This document shows, piece by piece, positions 58,198 through 64,000 of a stretch of DNA of 64,000 nucleotides (position 1 is the stretch's first letter; the number at the start of each line of letters is the position of its first letter). Source of the stretch: Chitinivibrionia bacterium. GTDB taxonomy: Bacteria; Fibrobacterota; Chitinivibrionia; Chitinivibrionales; Chitinivibrionaceae. Made by a program: the position numbers and the translations under genes. Location of the stretch: assembly GCA_009779925.1 (NCBI GenBank), contig WRAZ01000002.1:62001-126000 (forward strand), given 5' to 3'. The notes beneath the pieces were generated by a model. That model had not been told where the DNA came from and did not search any database. It saw only the letters and a list, made by a program, of their open reading frames with translations.

Positions 58198-59511
58198 ATG
58201 GACATTTTATCAAAAACCAAAGATTTTTTCATCAAAAACGAAATAAAGAATTGTAAAATCGGCGTTGCTTTCAGCGGCGGAGCGGACTCGACGGCATTAT
58301 TTTTATTATTATTGGATATTACGCCGATTTTTAATCTTGAACTCTGCGCAATTCACGTAAATTACAATTTAAGAGGACAAGATTCCGCCGCCGACGAAAT
58401 TTTTGTCCGAAAACTAAGCGAAAAACACGGACTGAAAATATTCGTAAAAAGCGCAGACCTGTCTCAAACAAAAAGCAATTTGGAAGAAGTCGCCCGAAAT
58501 GAGCGCTATGATTTTTTCAGGGAACTCCAAAAAGAAGAAAACATTAAATACATCGCCACTGCCCACAACGCCAACGACCAAGCAGAAACTTTGCTTTTCC
58601 GTCTTGCTCGAAAAACAGGAATTGCAGGCGCGGCAGGAATTCCGCCGATCCGCGAAGACGGGATTATTCGCCCGCTTTTACACACCACAAGAAGCGAAAT
58701 TTTAGAATATCTTGCCCAAAAAAACCAAACTTTCCGCGAAGACAAAACAAACGCCGACGTAAAATTCAGCCGAAACAGAATTCGCGCAAATATTATCCCG
58801 GAACTCGAAAAAATAAATCTGAACGCTGTTTTGAACATTGTTCAGTTTTGCGATTTCGTAAGAGGCGACGGTCGTTTCTCGAAAAGCAGTAATATCTCGT
58901 CTTTTTTGATAGACAAGGAAACCTGTATCGACGAAATAAGAGAAACCTGCTACGAAAATGGTTTAATCTTAAATTTTGCTCATTGCACAAGCATAGAAGC
59001 CTGCAAAACAAACACGGGCGCAACCGTCCTTTTGCCAGATTTTACAATGTTCGTTCTGAAAAACGCGCTTTTTTTCACAAAATTCGGCGAAAATTCCATA
59101 AACATAGAAGAAACGCAAATAACAGAAAACGACAAAATCTTGCATATCAGCGATTTGTGGAAAATCGAAATTATGGACAAAATGCCCCCGAAAGGCGAAA
59201 ATTACGCCGTAATTCAAAAAAGCGATTTTCCGTTGCAGGTAAAAAAATTATCCGCATTGTCTTTCGTTGCAACAAAACGAGGGGAACAGCGTCCCCCTCA
59301 GGACTCCCCCTTGCATTGTGTTTGCCTTAAAAACGACACAAAAACCGTCAATGAGCGAATGAAAAAAGCGGGAGTATCAAAATTCGAGCGCGAAAATTCG
59401 CCTGCTGTGTTTTCGGCGAGCGGTGAATTGTTGGCGACAGCGTTCGTTGCGTGGAAATTTGATGGCGGCGGAGAAGGTTTTAGGTGGTTGAGAGTGGAAA
59501 CGACAGAATAG
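58198..59511 (+). CDS. tilS: tRNA(Ile)-lysidine synthase
   Basis: Turns C34 of the CAT Ile2 tRNA into lysidine, giving AUA decoding. 437 aa from ATG 58198. PP-loop IGVAFSGGADSTALFLL (about 21-37), HVNYNLRGQDSAADE, ATAHNANDQAETLLFRLARK (about 120) and RPLLHTTRSEI. A C-terminal TilS domain follows. Residues near 365 (RGEQRPPQDSPLH) come from a GC-rich stretch that may be another repeat insert. No clear ribosome site. It is probably co-transcribed with the tRNA. Confidence 0.94.
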   Translation: MDILSKTKDFFIKNEIKNCKIGVAFSGGADSTALFLLLLDITPIFNLELCAIHVNYNLRGQDSAADEIFVRKLSEKHGLKIFVKSADLSQTKSNLEEVARNERYDFFRELQKEENIKYIATAHNANDQAETLLFRLARKTGIAGAAGIPPIREDGIIRPLLHTTRSEILEYLAQKNQTFREDKTNADVKFSRNRIRANIIPELEKINLNAVLNIVQFCDFVRGDGRFSKSSNISSFLIDKETCIDEIRETCYENGLILNFAHCTSIEACKTNTGATVLLPDFTMFVLKNALFFTKFGENSINIEETQITENDKILHISDLWKIEIMDKMPPKGENYAVIQKSDFPLQVKKLSALSFVATKRGEQRPPQDSPLHCVCLKNDTKTVNERMKKAGVSKFERENSPAVFSASGELLATAFVAWKFDGGGEGFRWLRVETTE

Positions 59512-59533
59512 ATTTCTTGCGAAATCAACGTTT

Positions 59534-59616
59534 GGGCGTATTGCATACGCCCAAATAACCGACAGAAATAAGCCAAATAACCGACAGAAATAAGGGCGTA
59601 TGCAATACGCCCCTAC
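59534..59616. repeat. Inverted repeat (GGGGCGTATTGC family) after tilS
   Basis: Arms GGGCGTATTGCATACGCCC (59534-59552) and GGGCGTATGCAATACGCCCC (from 59594) around a tandem pair of a 22-bp unit (AAATAACCGACAGAAATAAG..). Confidence 0.92.
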
Positions 59617-59634
59617 GAAAATCACATTTTGGCT

Positions 59635-61851
59635 TTACCGCCTCACCCCAATCGTTGCTCTGTATGTATATGTATATCCACTCTCCCCCCTCGCTCGAAC
59701 AACAACCAAATAACCGCCGCTGGCTACTCTTCTGCCGGAGGGGTTGGTTAAATTCCATTGAGTTGTCAACTCTTCTTCGGCGGTGGTGGTTTTTTCGGTG
59801 GGGCGGGTGAAATCGGTGGTTTCAAATACCATATTTCCTACGCTGTTGAAAATTACCATACGAACATCCGTTAGCGCTTCGTGGGCGACTACCGTTATTG
59901 TTGCAGGTCTTGATACTACCGCAGTGTCAAGCAGTATGCCGCCGTATCGAGGGCAGTCGAGGCGAGGAATTATTCGCACTTGCTTTATAGTGGGGTCGTT
60001 TAGGGCAAATCTTGTGCTGTCGCCGTCTTCGTCGCAGGTCGCGGGCGTTATTATCCAATTGCCCCACAGTATTGTGTGCGCACGCTCAAAGCGAATTTCT
60101 GTTATTGGGTTATTTGAAATCATATTAGTCGGAACAACAAATCTGTTGCCCTGCCAATGAACGCCGTTTACTAATGCGATATATCCCGCATTCGGCGTTA
60201 TTTCAAGTTCCCACCAATAACAACTGCTACTGCCCCAAAGGGTAGTGTCGCTCGCCGTTATTTTGCTGAGTTCATACTTTTCCCAGCACCATTCTTCGTG
60301 AGAATAAAGCATAACCGTGCCGTGCTCGCCGTTTTCTATGGTGATTTGCGCCTCCACAATAACAGCCGCGCACAACGGCGGGACGCAATCCGAAATATCC
60401 TGAACAAAGACAATATTTACGGGTTGCTCCAGTCCTCCGAAGAACCCTATATCGGGAACAGGATACATCTCATCTGTAAAACGCACGCCGTTTACGTAGG
60501 CGACATATCCGTTATTTGGAGTTATAAAAAGATTTCTGTGGAAGCAACCCATATATGAAACCAAATATCCGTCCGCAATTTCTTTTCTGACATTCATACA
60601 AAATATCTCGTCAAAATATGCAAGTTCGACTTTGCCGTGTTCGCCGTTTTGTATGTTAATAACAGAATTGTATTTATAAGGTCGATAACACGCTATTAAA
60701 ATACAATCAATAGCGGGCACAAAGCGAATTTCTGTTGGATTACCGGCGCGGATTTTGCCGCCTTCCCAACGCGCGCCGTTTACTATGGCGATATATCCCG
60801 CATTCGGCGTTATTGTAAGTTCCCACCAATGACAACTATTGGGACCCCAAAGGGTCGTGTCGCTCGCTGTAATTTCGTCGACTACATACTTTTCCCAACA
60901 CCAATCAATGTGAGAATAGAGCATAACTTTGCCGTGTTCGCCGTTTTCTATAATGACTCGCGCCTCCACAATAACGTCCATACAAAACGGCGGGTCGCAA
61001 ACTACAATTTGCGGCGAAAAATGCGGAAATCCGTCGTTTATAGCCGGGGATATTGACCAAATAGAGTTAAAATCCCAATCGATGAAAGTGTTTCGCTGTC
61101 TCATTTGCGTGGCATTTCTCAGTCCTGAATTTTGGCAGATTTCTCCCGTGCCTTGCTGAGTCCACAAACCCACAAAAACGCGCGAACATTGTAAAGCATA
61201 ACTGCTTATAATTCTGCCGTCGCTAGTGCCGTGATTAGCGCCGACGAATTTACCGGCTATGTTAGGATTTCCGCCGCTTACATTTCCCTCAAAATAACTG
61301 TTTATTATTTCGCCGTTGTTCCATCCAGCAAATCCTCCGACAACGCTGTTTTGGGCGTGTCCTGCTACGCTTCCTCTTACAAAGGTGTTTTGAATTGTTC
61401 CCCTATTTGTTCCTACTAACCCGCCAACGCCGCTCCAGCCGTCAATATTAACGATAACGCCGAGGTTTTTTATTATGCCGTTATTATTTAATTGGTGAAA
61501 AAAACCTGCGGGACCATCGCCGGCATTGGGACGGTTAATTCTGACTCCTCTGACAATGTGTCCGCCGCCGTCAAATGTGCCGTCGAAGTTGCCGATGAAA
61601 CGGTCATTTTGGCTTCCGATCGGCTCCCATTCGCCTAAGATAAGGTCGATGTCGGCGACGAGCGTAATGGTTTGTCCTGTGAAATTGCTACCGCTGCTAA
61701 CCGTCGTCGCAAATTCCCGTAATTCGCATTCGTTGCTTATTGTTATTGTGGGCGCGCTCCAGTCAATGAAAGAGGGCGCGCACATCGCCGTTGCCGTTGA
61801 GGCGATAATCAAAATTGTTGCAAAAACTTTTAAGAAATTAAGTGGTTTCAT
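59635..61851 (-). CDS. Secreted GLUG protein with three Cys/Trp-rich repeats
   Basis: 738 aa from ATG 61851 after GGGAGGTTGTCT. Signal peptide (FLKVFATILIIASTATAMC). GLUG repeats about 60-230 (VGGLVGTNRGTIQNTFV, VGGFAGWNNGEIINSYF). Then three units of about 115 residues recognised by IENGEHGKVMLYSH / WCWEKY / WWELTITPNAGYIAIVNG, rich in Cys and Trp. The C-terminal ~90 residues (WNLTNPSG..GGYLVVVRA..YRATIGVRR) match the end of the 33303 protein. A probable surface protein; the repeats resemble no family I can name. Confidence 0.8.
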   Translation of the reverse strand: MKPLNFLKVFATILIIASTATAMCAPSFIDWSAPTITISNECELREFATTVSSGSNFTGQTITLVADIDLILGEWEPIGSQNDRFIGNFDGTFDGGGHIVRGVRINRPNAGDGPAGFFHQLNNNGIIKNLGVIVNIDGWSGVGGLVGTNRGTIQNTFVRGSVAGHAQNSVVGGFAGWNNGEIINSYFEGNVSGGNPNIAGKFVGANHGTSDGRIISSYALQCSRVFVGLWTQQGTGEICQNSGLRNATQMRQRNTFIDWDFNSIWSISPAINDGFPHFSPQIVVCDPPFCMDVIVEARVIIENGEHGKVMLYSHIDWCWEKYVVDEITASDTTLWGPNSCHWWELTITPNAGYIAIVNGARWEGGKIRAGNPTEIRFVPAIDCILIACYRPYKYNSVINIQNGEHGKVELAYFDEIFCMNVRKEIADGYLVSYMGCFHRNLFITPNNGYVAYVNGVRFTDEMYPVPDIGFFGGLEQPVNIVFVQDISDCVPPLCAAVIVEAQITIENGEHGTVMLYSHEEWCWEKYELSKITASDTTLWGSSSCYWWELEITPNAGYIALVNGVHWQGNRFVVPTNMISNNPITEIRFERAHTILWGNWIITPATCDEDGDSTRFALNDPTIKQVRIIPRLDCPRYGGILLDTAVVSRPATITVVAHEALTDVRMVIFNSVGNMVFETTDFTRPTEKTTTAEEELTTQWNLTNPSGRRVASGGYLVVVRARGESGYTYTYRATIGVRR

Positions 61852-62022
61852 AGACAACCTCCCGTTTTTTATTAGATTTTCGGAATAAAGATACATTATG
61901 CCGCAATAGGAGAGGGAGTTGTTTTTTAATTTGGGTAGATAAAAAAGCGTTTTAATTGAAGTATTTTATCTTTGATAAAGTTTAATAAAAGTAAGTTCGG
62001 TCTTGCGTGGATAAGCGGAAAA

Positions 62023-62032
62023 AAAGTATTTT
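62023..62032 (+). promoter_or_regulatory. Promoter core of the small membrane protein pair
   Basis: AAAGTATTTT, a variant of the recurrent core, 20 nt before ATG 62053. The rest of 61852-62022 shows no gene. Confidence 0.35.
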
Positions 62033-62052
62033 AATGCAAAAGGGAGAAATTT

Positions 62053-62265
62053 ATGACTAGCTTTTTGTTTTCATTGGTCGGGCTTATCGGTGAATATGTT
62101 CTTAATATGAGTTTGATTATATTTGGTGGCGTTGTAGTTCGCGGTCTATTTGGAGACGGTACAGAGAAAAACGAAATCAGGTGGGCTATTATAGCAATGG
62201 CTGTTTTGTTTTTTGTCGGTGCTTCGTTTATGATAGCGGTGTTTTTGAGAGGAGGTGCGCTATGA
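62053..62265 (+). CDS. Small two-helix membrane protein
   Basis: 70 aa; AAAGGGAGAAATTT before ATG 62053. Two membrane segments (LFSLVGLIGEYVLNMSLIIF and WAIIAMAVLFFVGASFMIAV) joined by a charged loop (FGDGTEKNEIR). No family recognised. It overlaps the next small gene by ATGA. Confidence 0.65.
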   Translation: MTSFLFSLVGLIGEYVLNMSLIIFGGVVVRGLFGDGTEKNEIRWAIIAMAVLFFVGASFMIAVFLRGGAL

Positions 62266-62363
62266 GTGCGAAACAATTCAAAGGTTTTTTAATGTTTTCT
62301 GTTGGTATGGTATTTGTAGCACTAATAGGTGGAGTTATCACAGGTTTGATATTCTTCCACTAA
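62262..62363 (+). CDS. Very small single-helix membrane protein (33 aa)
   Basis: ATG 62262 with GAGGAGG 6 nt upstream, overlapping the previous stop. 33 aa with one helix (FLMFSVGMVFVALIGGVITG). Strong ribosome site and coupling make it likely real. Confidence 0.6.
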   Translation: MSAKQFKGFLMFSVGMVFVALIGGVITGLIFFH

Positions 62364-62379
62364 CAAAACAAACTTCAGT

Positions 62380-62401
62380 AGCAGGGGCATTCGCTCCTGC
62401 T
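62380..62401 (+). promoter_or_regulatory. Hairpin before gltX
   Basis: AGCAGG and CCTGCT arms around GGCATTCGCT, with no T-run after it. It may be an RNA processing or attenuation structure. Confidence 0.3.
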
Positions 62402-62462
62402 GCTCTCGAGCAATAAACACAGAAACAAAAAACAAGAAAAATAAAGGAGGCGACCACCGCCT

Positions 62463-63893
62463 ATGCAAGAAACAAGAGTAAGATTTGCCCCGTCGCCGAC
62501 GGGATATTTACACGTTGGAGGCGCAAGAACCGCGCTTTTTAATTGGCTTTTCGCAAAAAAAACAGGCGGAAAGTTTTTGCTTCGTATAGAAGACACCGAC
62601 CGAAGCCGCTACGACGAAAACGCGCTCGGCGAAATATTCACGTCTCTTCGCTGGCTCGGATTGCAATGGGACGAAGGTCCGGAAGTCGGCGGCAATTGCG
62701 GCTCGTATTTTCAAAGCGAACGGCTCGATTTATACCAAAAATACGCCGACGAACTTATAGAAAAAGGTCTTGCCTACCGCTGTTTTTGCTCGTCCGAACG
62801 TCTCGAAGCGTTAAGAGAAGAGCAAGAAAAATCGGGCGAAAACGTTTTGGGCTACGATAAAAAATGCCGAAATTTAAGCAAAGACGAAAGCGCAACCCGC
62901 GCAAAAAGCGAAAGTTTCGTAATTCGCTTAGCAATCCCCGAAAACAGAACGGTCGGCTTTACGGACAAAATCCGCGGCGAAATTTCGTTTGACGCCAACA
63001 CGCAAGACGATTTTATCCTGCTGAAAACCGACGGATTTCCGACTTATCACCTTGCAAACGTTATTGACGACCACTTTATGCGCATAACCGACGTTTTGCG
63101 CGGCGACGAGTGGATAACAAGCACTCCAAAACACGTTTTGCTTTACGAGGCATTTGGATGGCAGGCGCCGAATTTTGCGCATTTGCCCGTTATTTTAAGC
63201 GAAGACGGCAAAAAACTGTCGAAAAGAAAAGGCGCGGCAAGCGTAATGGACTTCAAAAAAGACGGAATTTTGGCGGAAACGCTCGTAAATTTCCTCGCGC
63301 TTTTAGGCTGGAACCCCGGCGACGACCGCGAAATAATGACAATACAAGAAATGGTTTCAGCATTTGCTTTAGAAAAAGTAAGCGCCAAAGCCTCGGTTTT
63401 CGACAACAAAAAACTATCGTGGATGAACGGCGAATACCTGAAAAAAACGCCAAATGATAAGATTTACGAAGAACTTAAAGATGAGTTTGATAGATTATCG
63501 CAAAACAAAGAAAAAATCCTCTCCGCAATAAATTTTATGAAAGAGCGCACGCAAAAAATCACGGAATTGCCGACTTTATGCGCATTCTTTTTTGCCGCGC
63601 CGAGCGTTTACGACGAACAAACATTGCAAAAAGTCAAAAAAGACGAAAATATGCCGAATATTTTGGCAAAACTGTCTCAAAAACTGCGCGAAACACCCGT
63701 TTGCAACAGCGAAACCTGCGATAAAATATTACAGGATTTAGTCGCCGAATTTGCTGTCGGCTTCGGCAAAGTCGGACTTCCCGCTCGCTTGGCGATAACA
63801 GGACAAGGCGGCGGACCGTCGTTGCACGATATTATTCCCGTTATCGGGAAAGATGAATGTGTGAAGAGGATTGAGGGGTTTTTGAAGAACTAA
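62463..63893 (+). CDS. gltX: Glutamyl-tRNA synthetase
   Basis: Class I synthetase, 476 aa. HIGH-type motif SPTGYLHVGGARTALFNWLF (about 9-28), RIEDTDRSRYDENA, DEGPEVGG, and KMSKS-type KLSKRKGAASVMDF (about 242). The C-terminal anticodon-binding helices end with GQGGGPSLHDIIPVIGKDE. Start ATG 62463, 12 nt after AAAGGAGG. The sequence does not show whether it also charges tRNA-Gln. Confidence 0.97.
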   Translation: MQETRVRFAPSPTGYLHVGGARTALFNWLFAKKTGGKFLLRIEDTDRSRYDENALGEIFTSLRWLGLQWDEGPEVGGNCGSYFQSERLDLYQKYADELIEKGLAYRCFCSSERLEALREEQEKSGENVLGYDKKCRNLSKDESATRAKSESFVIRLAIPENRTVGFTDKIRGEISFDANTQDDFILLKTDGFPTYHLANVIDDHFMRITDVLRGDEWITSTPKHVLLYEAFGWQAPNFAHLPVILSEDGKKLSKRKGAASVMDFKKDGILAETLVNFLALLGWNPGDDREIMTIQEMVSAFALEKVSAKASVFDNKKLSWMNGEYLKKTPNDKIYEELKDEFDRLSQNKEKILSAINFMKERTQKITELPTLCAFFFAAPSVYDEQTLQKVKKDENMPNILAKLSQKLRETPVCNSETCDKILQDLVAEFAVGFGKVGLPARLAITGQGGGPSLHDIIPVIGKDECVKRIEGFLKN

Positions 63894-63913
63894 ATTTATT
63901 AACAATTTAAAAC

Positions 63914-63949
63914 AAAAAAGGGAGCATATTTTTATACGCTCCCTTTTTA
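63914..63949 (+). terminator. Intrinsic terminator of gltX
   Basis: GGGAGC / GCTCCC stem with AAAAAA before and TTTTT after. The remaining 51 bases of the window hold a short palindrome-like GGTCGGGCAACCCGAAAG and no gene. Confidence 0.85.
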
Positions 63950-64000
63950 TTTGTAAGGTCGGGCAACCCGAAAGTCGCCCTTGCCTTAATTGTTAGTTGT

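Noticed and set aside
59279-59313. GC-rich AGGGGAACAGCGTCCCCC stretch in tilS
   Set aside because: Could be a further repeat family, but it is seen only once in the window, so I could not support it as a repeat feature.
62005-62016. Single DnaA-box-like CGTGGATAA near 62010
   Set aside because: Alone, with no AT-rich unwinding region or neighbouring boxes; not an origin.
1-64000. CRISPR arrays, insertion sequences, prophage or secretion clusters
   Set aside because: No spaced direct-repeat arrays, transposase, integrase or phage genes are seen; the repeats present are short palindromes.

Overview
The window is an AT-leaning, gene-dense bacterial chromosome segment carrying mostly housekeeping genes. 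It has secreted proteins with GLUG repeats, a GH16 beta-glucanase with a carboxy-terminal sorting-like domain, bactofilin, an SLBB outer-membrane export protein and FloA/NfeD. I see no plasmid, phage or transposase genes. This mix suggests a Gram-negative fibre-degrading gut lineage, and a Fibrobacterota-type (termite gut Fibromonas-like) organism is my best guess. That guess is an inference from protein style, since there is no rRNA here.

Layout. 0-4.5 kb: tail of a thioredoxin-fold protein, folK, a very unusual STAS / membrane / PEGA / coiled-coil protein and a Minf_1886-like protein, then tRNA-Phe. 4.6-14 kb: NYN RNase-like protein, pgi, a hybrid histidine kinase with an upstream short ORF, murJ, an XRE regulator with operator-like repeats, leuD, an SDR and a SpoU methyltransferase. 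14-19 kb: bactofilin and M23 peptidase, then parB-parA-mnmG with two perfect parS sites, which marks an origin-proximal region. 19-24.4 kb: antitoxin with a broken toxin, SLBB exporter, SEC-C methionine aminopeptidase, short GcvH, cysteine desulfurase. 24.4-30.3 kb: receiver-like protein and WecA-type transferase, dciA-like, recF, dnaN, purC, then an AT-rich 337-bp gap. 30.3-45 kb: floA, DUF4143 ATPase, GLUG protein, rimO, GH16, mutL, oadA-type biotin enzyme, NfeD, PAP2. 45-64 kb: mlaE, CaCA antiporter, htpX, lemA, nucleotidyltransferase, two CsgG-like paralogues, aldo/keto reductase, PspC, glgB, an RND exporter, a CAT-anticodon tRNA with tilS, a second GLUG protein, two tiny membrane proteins, gltX.

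Three genome-wide signals stand out. First, two secreted-protein genes 16 kb apart (starts 33303 and 49700) share a roughly 220-nt 5' leader. Its stems are maintained by compensatory changes, its loop and bulge lengths are identical, and a 10-nt strand can pair in two mutually exclusive ways. It looks like an undescribed cis-regulatory RNA (riboswitch or attenuator-like). Second, several families of short GC-rich palindromic repeats sit in gaps and also inside reading frames (mutL, mnmG, oadA-type, SpoU, SDR, PAP2, GLUG), adding in-frame peptides much like Rickettsia palindromic elements. Third, a stereotyped promoter core (TAGTATTTT or TAGTATATT) precedes more than a dozen genes. At murJ, mlaE and the RND gene it lies so close to the start codon, with no Shine-Dalgarno, that leaderless mRNAs are likely.

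All functional calls come from reading motifs by eye; no database search was run.
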